Below, one piece after another: positions 1-6,378 of a stretch of 16,295 bases of DNA; within the stretch, counting starts at the first letter, position 1, and each line of letters starts with the position of its first letter. The translations under genes and the position numbers were made by a program. This DNA comes from an uncultured Pseudomonadota bacterium (GTDB taxonomy: Bacteria; Pseudomonadota; Gammaproteobacteria; Burkholderiales; Usitatibacteraceae), in the NCBI GenBank assembly GCA_937898635.1, contig CALEJW010000167.1, forward strand, positions 1 to 16,295, in the 5' to 3' direction. A model generated the notes under the pieces. The model was not told where the DNA came from. It did not search any database and saw only the letters and a program-made list of their open reading frames with translations.

Positions 1-79
1 CCACGAGCAGGAGACCACGCGCCAGCCCCTCGGCCCGCTGCAGGGCTGGGGCGACATGCTGCCGGGCGCCCTGCGCTAG
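1..79 (+). CDS. C-terminal end of an unidentified upstream gene (partial)
   Basis: An open frame enters from the left edge (first full codon at position 2) and ends with TAG at 77-79. It encodes about 25 residues, beginning HEQETTRQPLGPLQ and ending GWGDMLPGALR. Codon use, with strong G/C at third positions, matches the neighbouring genes, and the stop is followed by a 96-base gap with a promoter-like sequence, so this is probably a real gene end. The fragment is too short and lacks any recognised motif, so no function is assigned. Confidence 0.5.
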   Translation, partial: HEQETTRQPLGPLQGWGDMLPGALR

Positions 80-106
80 CCCGGCGCCGGGGACGCGCCC
101 GGCGGG

Positions 107-136
107 AGGACATCGCCTGTGGCGTAGGGCTATGAT
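107..136 (+). promoter_or_regulatory. Candidate sigma-70-type promoter upstream of the GGDEF/EAL gene
   Basis: TATGAT at 131-136 matches the -10 consensus in five of six positions. AGGACA at 107-112 matches the -35 consensus in four of six, with an 18-base spacer. The predicted start of transcription near 143 would leave a leader of about 33 bases before the ATG at 176. This was read by eye and not scored against the local base composition. Confidence 0.35.
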
Positions 137-175
137 GGCCGCGACCCGATCCCCGAGGCCCGCGCCCGAACCGCC

Positions 176-2416
176 ATGCCGAGAACAGACACCCCCGACC
201 CGGGTCCCGATCCGTCCCTCGCCGCGCCGTTCCGGCTGCTCCTCGCCGCGATCGGCGCGGCCCTCGCCGTCCTCGCGGTCGTGAACCTGCTCTCCGGCAA
301 GATCGCCACCGGCAGCGTCGCCGTGGTTCTCGCCACCCTCACGACGCTCGCGGGCGTCATCGCGGAGCGGATCGGCTTCCGGGTCGCCGCCGCGGCCGTC
401 TTCTATGCGCTCGCGCTCGGCCTCTTCGCCTTCCAGCTCGCGGGCTACGGCATGCGCGACTACGCGATCGCGGGGTACCCGGCGATCCTCTTCGCAGGCT
501 GCGTCTTCCTCGGCGCGAACGCCTACTGGGGACTCGCCGCGCTCATGATGGCCGGCGCCGCCGCCCTCGGCGGGGCCGAGCACTTCGGCCTCTTCCGCAA
601 CGAGCTCTCGGACCACGTGGACCTGAGGACCACGTTCAACTTCGTCCTGCTCATCGCGGCGAGCGCGGCCGGCGGGCGCATCCTCATGAAGGCGATCCGC
701 GCCGCGGCGATGCGCGAGCGCGCCCTCACCGGCGCGCTGCAGGACTCCGAGGACACGGTGCGCCGCTTCTTCCGCTCCAGCCAGAGCGCCATCTCCGTGA
801 GCCGCCTGGACGACGGCACCTACCTCGAGGTGAACGACGCCTACCTCGCGATGTTCGGCCGCCGGCGCGACGAGGTCGTCGGCCGGACCTCCCTCGACGT
901 GGGCATCTGGGAGGACAGCCGCGACCGCGAACGCCTCGTGCAGGCGCTGCGCGACCGGCGCGTGGTGAAGGACTTCGAGACGCGATTCCGCAAGGGCTCC
1001 GGCGAGGTGATGGAGTGCCTCCTCGCCGCGGAGGTGCTCGAGATCGGCGGGCACCCGTGCCTGCTCTCGTCCGTCACCGACGTCACGGCGGCGCGGGCGG
1101 CCGAGCAGCGCGCGGAGTTCCTCTCCACCCGCGACTCGCTCACGGGGCTGCCGAACCGCGTGCTGGGCCTGGACCGCCTCGACCACGACATCGAGCGGGC
1201 GAGCCGCGACTGCACCGTGGTCGCGGTCCTGCACCTGGGCATCGACCGCTTCAAGACCGTCAACGAGTCCCTCGGCTACGCGCCCGGCGACGCGGTGCTG
1301 CGCGAGGCCTGCCAGCGCATCGCCGCGCGGCTCGGCAAGGGCGACTCGCTCGCGCGCATCGGCGGCGACGAGTTCCTCGTGATCGGCACGACGATGCACG
1401 ACGTCGCCGAGGTGGACCGCTACGTCGAGGCCGTGATGGGGGCGTTCGACGCGCCCTTCCGGGTCGAGGGCCACGAGCTGCGCTTCACCTGCTCCGCGGG
1501 CGTGGCCGTCTTTCCCCAGGACTCGGTGGAGGCCGAGACGCTCCTGCGGCAGGCGGAGTCGGCGATGCACTTCGCGAAGGTCGAGGGGCGGGGGCGCTAC
1601 TACCGCTTCGACCGCGTGATCGGCGAGCGCGTGCGCGACCGGCTCTTCGTGGAGACGCGGCTGCGGCAGAGCATCGAGCGGCGCGAGCTGCACCTCGTCT
1701 TCCAGCCGAAGTTCGACATGGCCACGCGCGGGATCTGCGGGCTCGAGGCGCTGTGCCGCTGGACGCACCCGGAGCTCGGGAGCGTGTCGCCGGCGCGCTT
1801 CATCGCGATCGCCGAGGAGTCGGCGCTCATCCACGAGCTCGGCCTGTGGGTGCTCCGGGAGAGCTGCGGCCAGATCGCGCGCTGGCGGCGCGAGGGCGTG
1901 CGCGCCGTGCCCATCGCGGTGAACCTCTCGGCGCAGCAGCTCACGCTCGCCCTCCCGGACATCGTCTCCGGCTGCGTCCGCGAGGCGGGCGTGGAGCCGC
2001 GCGACGTCGAGTTCGAGGTGACCGAGAGCATGCTGATCACGAGCCAGGAGGCCACGCGCAAGGTGCTCGAGCAGGTGGCCGGGCGCGGCAGCCGGATCGT
2101 GCTGGACGACTTCGGCGTGGGCTATTCCTCCCTCAACTACATCAAGCACCTGCACCTGGACGGCCTGAAGATCGACCGCTCCTTCGTGCGCGAGATCGAG
2201 ACGAGCCGCCACGACGCGGCGATCGTGACCGCCATCGTCACGCTCGCCCACGGCCTGGGGCTGCGCGTGGTCGCCGAAGGCATCGAGTCCGGCGCCCAGC
2301 TCGAGGCGCTGCGCGGGCTCGGCTGCGACGAGGGCCAGGGCTACTTCCTCAGCACGCCGATGAAGGGCGAGGAGATCGCCGCGCGCTTCCTCGAGGCCGG
2401 CGCGCCCGCGCGCTAG
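176..2416 (+). CDS. Membrane-anchored PAS-GGDEF-EAL protein (c-di-GMP synthesis and breakdown)
   Basis: This 746-residue protein is predicted to make and/or hydrolyse c-di-GMP at the inner membrane. Residues about 19-175 form roughly six hydrophobic segments with no family I recognise. A PAS domain follows (about 195-307), then a GGDEF domain with intact GGDEF at 396-400. The EAL domain carries EALCRW from 524, NLSAQQ, EVTES, DDFGVGYSS from 644, LKIDRSF, VAEGIES and a final QGYFLSTP, so the residues needed for hydrolysis all appear present. The allosteric I-site (RxxD just before GGDEF) reads GKGD at 387-390, so product inhibition is probably lost. Both enzymatic halves look intact, and which activity dominates cannot be told from sequence. 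No strong Shine-Dalgarno sequence precedes the ATG at 176. I chose it because it gives a short polar N-terminus before the first membrane segment and follows a promoter-like sequence. Confidence 0.95.
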   Translation: MPRTDTPDPGPDPSLAAPFRLLLAAIGAALAVLAVVNLLSGKIATGSVAVVLATLTTLAGVIAERIGFRVAAAAVFYALALGLFAFQLAGYGMRDYAIAGYPAILFAGCVFLGANAYWGLAALMMAGAAALGGAEHFGLFRNELSDHVDLRTTFNFVLLIAASAAGGRILMKAIRAAAMRERALTGALQDSEDTVRRFFRSSQSAISVSRLDDGTYLEVNDAYLAMFGRRRDEVVGRTSLDVGIWEDSRDRERLVQALRDRRVVKDFETRFRKGSGEVMECLLAAEVLEIGGHPCLLSSVTDVTAARAAEQRAEFLSTRDSLTGLPNRVLGLDRLDHDIERASRDCTVVAVLHLGIDRFKTVNESLGYAPGDAVLREACQRIAARLGKGDSLARIGGDEFLVIGTTMHDVAEVDRYVEAVMGAFDAPFRVEGHELRFTCSAGVAVFPQDSVEAETLLRQAESAMHFAKVEGRGRYYRFDRVIGERVRDRLFVETRLRQSIERRELHLVFQPKFDMATRGICGLEALCRWTHPELGSVSPARFIAIAEESALIHELGLWVLRESCGQIARWRREGVRAVPIAVNLSAQQLTLALPDIVSGCVREAGVEPRDVEFEVTESMLITSQEATRKVLEQVAGRGSRIVLDDFGVGYSSLNYIKHLHLDGLKIDRSFVREIETSRHDAAIVTAIVTLAHGLGLRVVAEGIESGAQLEALRGLGCDEGQGYFLSTPMKGEEIAARFLEAGAPAR

Positions 2417-2419
2417 AAT
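2414..2419 (+). promoter_or_regulatory. Candidate -10 element (TAGAAT) overlapping the GGDEF/EAL stop codon
   Basis: TAGAAT begins with the TAG stop codon of the upstream gene and matches the -10 consensus in five of six positions. It lies 42 bases before the aldo/keto reductase ATG, a plausible distance. I see no good -35 element, so this is a weak call that would make the reductase group independently transcribed. Confidence 0.25.
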
Positions 2420-2461
2420 GGGGGCCTCGCGGGCGCCCTGCCCGCGCCGGCTCCCGACACC

Positions 2462-3409
2462 ATGTCCCCGCGTCCCCTCGGCCGCTCCGGCCTCCAGGCC
2501 GCCCCGATCGCCTTCGGCGGCAACGTCTTCGGCTGGACCGCCGACGAGGCGACCTCGTTCCGGCTGCTGGACGCCTTCGTGGACGCGGGCTTCGGCCTCA
2601 TCGACACCGCCGACGTGTATTCGGCCTGGGCGCAGGGCAACCGCGGCGGCGAGTCGGAGACGATCATCGGCAAGTGGCTCGCGAGGAGCGGCAAGCGCGA
2701 GCGCGTGGTGATCGCGACCAAGGTGGGCTACGACCGCAAGGAGGCCGGCAAGGGGCTTTCGCGCGCGCACATCCTGAAGAGCGCCGACGAGTCCCTCGCG
2801 CGGCTGCGGACCGACCGCATCGACCTCTACCAGTCGCACGTCGAGGACCCCGGCGTCTCCCATGAGGAGACACTCTCCGCCTTTGCCGAGCTGATCGCCG
2901 CCGGGAAGGTCCGCGCCATCGGCGCCTCCAACTTCCAGGCGGCCACGCTGCGCGAGGCGCTCGCCGCCTCCGCGCGCCTGGGGCTGCCGCGCTACGAGAC
3001 CCTGCAGCCGCTCTACAACCTCTGCGACCGCGCCGGCTTCGAGGCGGAGCTCGCGCCGCTCTGCCGCGAGGAGGGGATCGGCGTGCTCCCCTTCTTCGCC
3101 CTCGCCTCGGGCTTCCTCACCGGCAAGTACCGCCGCGAGGCCGACCTCGCCTCGAGCGCGCGCGGCGAGCGCGCGAAGCGCTACCTGGACGCGCGGGGGC
3201 TTCGCATCCTCGGCGCGCTGGACGAGGTGGCGGCGGGGCTCGGCGCGACGCCCGGGCAGGTCGCGGTCGCGTGGCTCATGGCGCAGCCCGGCATCACCGC
3301 GCCCATCGCGAGCGGGCGGACCGTCGCGCAGGTCGAGGAGCTCCTCGGCGCCGCCCGACTCGCGCTCGACGGCGCGGCCCTCGCGAGGCTCGCGCAAGCG
3401 AGCGCCTGA
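2462..3409 (+). CDS. Aldo/keto reductase, probable NADPH-dependent
   Basis: This 315-residue protein has the usual length and motifs of bacterial aldo/keto reductases, cytosolic (alpha/beta)8-barrel enzymes that reduce aldehydes and ketones. The catalytic tetrad is visible: Asp48 and Tyr53 in LIDTADVY, Lys87 in IATKVG and His126 in YQSHVED. RAIGASNFQ, typical of the later barrel, is also present, as is a C-terminal block (AVAWLMAQPGITAPIASGRT) that normally contacts the cofactor phosphate. The ATG at 2462 starts at the usual conserved N-terminus (PLGRSGL). It sits 45 bases after the GGDEF/EAL stop and 4 bases before the next gene. The substrate cannot be inferred; the general style is that of the YajO/YhdN-like 'oxidoreductase' branch rather than a named enzyme. 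Confidence 0.93.
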   Translation: MSPRPLGRSGLQAAPIAFGGNVFGWTADEATSFRLLDAFVDAGFGLIDTADVYSAWAQGNRGGESETIIGKWLARSGKRERVVIATKVGYDRKEAGKGLSRAHILKSADESLARLRTDRIDLYQSHVEDPGVSHEETLSAFAELIAAGKVRAIGASNFQAATLREALAASARLGLPRYETLQPLYNLCDRAGFEAELAPLCREEGIGVLPFFALASGFLTGKYRREADLASSARGERAKRYLDARGLRILGALDEVAAGLGATPGQVAVAWLMAQPGITAPIASGRTVAQVEELLGAARLALDGAALARLAQASA

Positions 3410-3413
3410 TCCC

Positions 3414-3662
3414 ATGCCCTACCCGAAGCGCAAGCCCCCCGCCTACAAGCTGCAGGTCCAGGAGGACGAGACCGACCCGCGCCTCTGGCACGACGTGCAC
3501 GGGCCCGACGGCCGGCTCCTCGTCTTCGACGACGAGGCCGAGGCCCGGGCGCGGCTCGAGGCGCTCTACCCGGTGCTCTTCGGGCTCGAGAAGTACGCGG
3601 CGGGGCCGAAGCGCACGCGCGTCATCGTGATCGCCCGCGACGACGAGGAAGAGCAGGACTGA
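3414..3662 (+). CDS. Small hypothetical protein, 82 residues
   Basis: I do not recognise this protein. Its start lies 4 bases after the aldo/keto reductase stop, and its stop is 24 bases before the SDR start, so it is probably translated from the same transcript. The charge is unevenly spread: the N-terminus is basic and proline-rich (PYPKRKPPAYK) and the last residues are acidic (DDEEEQD). The middle reads like a small alpha/beta domain: LWHDVHGPDGRLLVF resembles a beta hairpin, EAEARARLEALYPVLF a helix, and RTRVIVIA a closing strand. No signal peptide, membrane segment or cysteine is present. Codon bias matches its neighbours and the frame is clean, which supports a real gene. Confidence 0.75.
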   Translation: MPYPKRKPPAYKLQVQEDETDPRLWHDVHGPDGRLLVFDDEAEARARLEALYPVLFGLEKYAAGPKRTRVIVIARDDEEEQD

Positions 3663-3671
3663 CCGAAACCG

Positions 3672-3677
3672 AAGGAG
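3672..3677 (+). promoter_or_regulatory. Strong ribosome binding site (AAGGAG) for the SDR gene
   Basis: AAGGAG lies 9 bases before the ATG at 3687 in a locally A-rich stretch. It fixes the SDR start and stands out in a window where most genes have weak or hidden Shine-Dalgarno sequences. Confidence 0.8.
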
Positions 3678-3686
3678 AACCCCGCA

Positions 3687-4436
3687 ATGAACGCAACGCT
3701 CAAGGTCGCCGTCGTCACGGGCGCCGGCACCGGCATCGGCAAGGCTTCCGCCCTCGCGCTCGCGAAGGCGGGCTACCAGGTCGCCTTCGCGGGCCGCCGC
3801 CAGGAAATCCTCGACAAGGCCCTCGCGGAAGCCGGCGGGGCGGGGCTCGCGCTCGCCACCGACGTGACGGACCCGGCTTCCGTGAAGGCCCTCTTCGCCG
3901 CGGTGAAGGCGAAATGGGGGCGCGTGGACGTCCTCTTCAACAACGCCGGCACCGGCGCGCCCGCGGTGCCCATGGACGAGCTGCCCTGGGAGAAGTGGAA
4001 GGCCGTGGTGGATGCGAACCTGAACGGCTCCTTCCTGTGCGCGCAGGCGGCCATGGCGATGATGAAGGCGCAGTCGCCCCGGGGCGGGCGCATCATCAAC
4101 AACGGCTCCATCTCGGCCCACGCCCCGCGGCCAAACACCGCCGCCTACACGGCCACCAAGCACGCGATCACGGGCCTCACGAAGTCGATCTCCCTCGACG
4201 GGCGGGCCTTCGACATCGCCTGCGGGCAGATCGACATCGGCAACGCCGCCACCGAGATGACCGAGCGCATGACGAAGGGCATCGTCCAGGCGAGCGGCCA
4301 GGTGATGGTCGAGCCGCGCATGGACGTGGAGGACGTCGCGAAGGCGATCGTCTTCATGGCCGGGCTCTCGCTCGACTCGAACGTGCAGTTCATGACGATC
4401 ATGGCGACGAAGATGCCCTTCGTCGGGCGCGGCTAG
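3687..4436 (+). CDS. Short-chain dehydrogenase/reductase (SDR family, classical type)
   Basis: This 249-residue cytosolic NAD(P)-dependent oxidoreductase has the full classical SDR set. TGAGTGIG at 11-18 is the nucleotide-binding loop. GRR at 36-38, after the second strand, suggests NADP(H) preference. NNAG is at 85-88, and the catalytic residues are Asn111 (DANLNG), Ser141, Tyr154 and Lys158 (AYTATK). The usual PG motif after the active site is replaced by CGQIDIGNAATEMT, and the protein ends in MTIMATKMPFVGRG. Both look typical of a subfamily without a defined substrate. A strong ribosome binding site supports the start. It is the last + strand gene before a convergent - strand gene, and is probably co-transcribed with the aldo/keto reductase and the 82-residue gene. 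Confidence 0.94.
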   Translation: MNATLKVAVVTGAGTGIGKASALALAKAGYQVAFAGRRQEILDKALAEAGGAGLALATDVTDPASVKALFAAVKAKWGRVDVLFNNAGTGAPAVPMDELPWEKWKAVVDANLNGSFLCAQAAMAMMKAQSPRGGRIINNGSISAHAPRPNTAAYTATKHAITGLTKSISLDGRAFDIACGQIDIGNAATEMTERMTKGIVQASGQVMVEPRMDVEDVAKAIVFMAGLSLDSNVQFMTIMATKMPFVGRG

Positions 4437-4467
4437 CCTTTCGCCGCGGGGGCGAGGCGGGGCGCCC

Positions 4468-5301
4468 TCAGGGCAGCGCCTCGGTGGCGATCGCGTTGCG
4501 CAGCAGCCCGATGCCCTCGATCGCGCTTTCCACGGTGTCGCCCGGCGCGGGCGCGGGTCCCGCCGAGCCGGCGAGGCCCATCGCGATCATCTCGCCGGGC
4601 TCCAGGGGGCCCTGCGCCGAGAGCCGCGCGAGGACCGCGGGCAGCTTCCAGCCCTGCTCGCGCACGTTGACGCGCAGGCGCTCCTCGCCGTTCACGGCGC
4701 ACGTGAGCCACAGGTCGTCCGGATCGGCGATCTCGTCGAGGGTGACGATGTCCGGGCCGAGCGAGGCGCGGCCGGGCGAACCCGGCTCGCGGCAGCCGAA
4801 ACGGTCGAGCACCGTCACCCCGATCACGTGATCCATCGCCTCGTCCTCGCCGACGGCCTCCGCGCGGCGGCCGATCACGAACACGAGCTCCGGCCCGAAC
4901 GGCGCGCCCGCGGGCGCGACCCGCGCATCGTGGCCGACGAGGCAGGCGTCGGGAAGCACGAACACCTCGGGCTCGCGGGCCCGGGCGGCGCCCGCGGGCG
5001 CGGGGAGGTTCGCCGCCAGGCAGAAGAGCCTCCCGGCGTCGGGCACCGGCGGCAGCAGGCGGATCGCGCGCTCCTCGTGCATCGCCTTCGAAAGCGAGCC
5101 CGCCTCGGTGGTGGCCGCCTTGGAGAGCGCCTGCACGCGCGCGAGCGCCCCGCGGCCGGCCGCGAACAGCGCCTTGAGGGACGAGGGCAGCGGCTCGCCC
5201 TTCACGCGCGAGGCCTCCTCGATGTCGAGCACGCGGTGGCCCACGCGAACGCCGGCGCGCGCGGGGCCCGCCGGGCCGACGCAGTACGTGAGCAGTCTCA
5301 T
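4468..5301 (-). CDS. FAH-fold protein (fumarylacetoacetate hydrolase family) lacking canonical catalytic residues
   Basis: This 277-residue protein aligns with fumarylacetoacetate hydrolase-family proteins along its whole C-terminal domain: LLPPVP, ELVFVIGRR, EDEAMDHVIGVTV, LGPDIVTLDEI, NGEERL, LEPGE and VESAIEGIGLLRN. Positions that normally bind metal or catalyse are changed. The usual NYxxH reads NLPAP (98-102). The metal-binding ExE reads GPE (136-138). The ND after GYTV is DR (166-167). The lysine-containing block before LGP and the GTPxGVG motif (here GLAGSAG) are also absent. It is therefore probably a non-catalytic or functionally diverged member. I chose the ATG at 5301 because MRLLTY is the usual N-terminus of the family; an in-frame ATG further upstream adds a basic, low-quality extension. 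It lies 88 bases downstream of the AEC permease on the same strand. Confidence 0.88.
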   Translation of the reverse strand: MRLLTYCVGPAGPARAGVRVGHRVLDIEEASRVKGEPLPSSLKALFAAGRGALARVQALSKAATTEAGSLSKAMHEERAIRLLPPVPDAGRLFCLAANLPAPAGAARAREPEVFVLPDACLVGHDARVAPAGAPFGPELVFVIGRRAEAVGEDEAMDHVIGVTVLDRFGCREPGSPGRASLGPDIVTLDEIADPDDLWLTCAVNGEERLRVNVREQGWKLPAVLARLSAQGPLEPGEMIAMGLAGSAGPAPAPGDTVESAIEGIGLLRNAIATEALP

Positions 5302-5389
5302 GGGGGCTTTTCGCGGCGGTTTCGGGATGCTTGCATGGCGCTTTCTCCCGCCCATTGTGTTCCCCCGGGGGGTGGGGGGCAAGGCGCCC
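5302..5389 (-). promoter_or_regulatory. Intergenic leader of the FAH-fold gene with a C5G6/G6 tract
   Basis: This 88-base gap separates the AEC permease stop from the FAH-fold start. On the + strand it contains CCCCC at 5362-5366 followed by six-G runs at 5367-5372 and 5374-5379. On the - strand CACAAT (complement of 5352-5357) could be a -10 element (four of six matches) about 50 bases before the start codon. The -35 is not recognisable. The G tract may form unusual secondary structure. Evidence for a promoter is weak. Confidence 0.25.
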
Positions 5390-6331
5390 TCACCGGGGCG
5401 GCGGGGAGACGCCGAGCAGCCACACGAGCGCGGAGAAGCTCACGAAGGCGAGCGCCGTCGTGAGGAGAATCGCCGCGGAGACCCGGCCCGCCTGGGCGTC
5501 GTGGCGCTCGGCGAAGATGAACACCCATCCCGCCGAGGGCAGCGCCGCGGCGAAGGTGGCCACCAGCGCGGCGAAGCGGTCCACGCCCGCCGCCCACAGC
5601 ACGAGCGCCGCGACCAGCGGATGCACGACGAGCTTCGCGACCACCGGCAGCGCGACGACGGGCGCGCGCAGCGGCGCGTCGGGGCGCACCAGGGAGACGC
5701 CGATCGCGAAGAGCGCGCAGGGGCCCGCCGCGTTGGCGAGGAGCCGCACCATCTCGTCCACCGGCGTCCACGGCCGCCAGCCGTGGTAGGAGAAGAGCGC
5801 GCCGAGCGACATCGCCACGAGCATGGGATTCAGGAGCACCCGCGCGGCGATCTCGCGCGCGCCCTGCCCTTCCTCCCCGTCGGCCGGGTCGTGGTGCGCG
5901 ATGGCGAGTCCCACGCTCGCGAGCACCGCGAGGTCGGCCACGATCGCGACGATGGTGGGCGCCGCCGCGCGCTCGCCGAGCAGCGCCACGAGGAGCGGCA
6001 CGCCGAGGAAGCCGAGGTTGCCCACGCCGCCGGCGAGCCCCATGAACGCCGCCTCCCGGAGCCGCAGCCCGAGCCGGCGCGCGAGCCAGGTGGTGGCGAG
6101 GAGCACGACGAGGCCGGCCGCGGTCCAGGCGAGGAAGAGCTCCCCGTTGGCGATCTCGCCGAAGGGCGTGAGGGAGGCGAAGCGGAAGAGCATCGCCGGC
6201 ACCGCGAAGTAGAGGAGGAAGCCGTTGAACGCGGGCACCGCGGCCGTCGGGACCCACGAGCGGCGCGCGGCGACGTAGCCGGCGAAGATCAGCGCGAAGA
6301 ACGGGATGGTGATGGTGAGAATGGTCTGCAT
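5390..6331 (-). CDS. AEC family permease (auxin efflux carrier-like transporter)
   Basis: This 313-residue, very hydrophobic protein has about ten membrane helices in two halves, separated by a charged loop near 147-160 (HHDPADGEEGQG). It fits the AEC (auxin efflux carrier) family, whose bacterial members export or import small organic anions such as malonate or malate. Family features are NGFLLYFAVPAMLF near 36-49, the conserved GNLGFLGVPLL near 104-114 and NPMLVAMSLGAL near 169-180. The ATG at 6331 gives the typical start MQTILTITIPFF running straight into helix 1. It is divergent from the aminotransferase gene with only 47 bases between the start codons, which suggests shared regulation. 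The substrate is unknown; an amino-acid-derived keto acid would suit the neighbour, but that is speculation. Confidence 0.9.
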   Translation of the reverse strand: MQTILTITIPFFALIFAGYVAARRSWVPTAAVPAFNGFLLYFAVPAMLFRFASLTPFGEIANGELFLAWTAAGLVVLLATTWLARRLGLRLREAAFMGLAGGVGNLGFLGVPLLVALLGERAAAPTIVAIVADLAVLASVGLAIAHHDPADGEEGQGAREIAARVLLNPMLVAMSLGALFSYHGWRPWTPVDEMVRLLANAAGPCALFAIGVSLVRPDAPLRAPVVALPVVAKLVVHPLVAALVLWAAGVDRFAALVATFAAALPSAGWVFIFAERHDAQAGRVSAAILLTTALAFVSFSALVWLLGVSPPPR

Positions 6332-6378
6332 GGGCGCAGAATACGGGTTTTTCCCACCCGGCCCGCCCGGCACCCGTC
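6332..6378. promoter_or_regulatory. Divergent intergenic region between AEC permease and aminotransferase
   Basis: These 47 bases must hold the start signals of both divergent genes unless they are transcribed from inside each other. The only AT-rich stretch is AGAATACGGGTTTTTCCC near 6338-6355, with a T5 tract flanked by GGG and CCC. On the - strand it reads GGGAAAAACCCGTATTCT, and TATTCT is a possible -10 only a few bases from the permease start. No convincing promoter pair is visible. Confidence 0.25.

Noticed and set aside
1015..2865. Long + strand open frame overlapping the GGDEF/EAL gene and the aldo/keto reductase
   Set aside because: It is the +1 shadow of the GGDEF/EAL gene, made almost only of Arg, Ala, Gly and Pro.
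4437..4467. Short hairpin (TCGCC-GCGGG-GGCGA, 4441-4455) between the convergent SDR and FAH-fold genes as a bidirectional terminator
   Set aside because: It has only five base pairs and no T tract on either side, which is not distinguishable from chance in this GC-rich sequence.
5302..5382. N-terminal extension of the FAH-fold protein to ATG at 5382 or 5355
   Set aside because: The extra residues are basic and Pro-rich with no family similarity, and MRLLTY at 5301 is the typical start.
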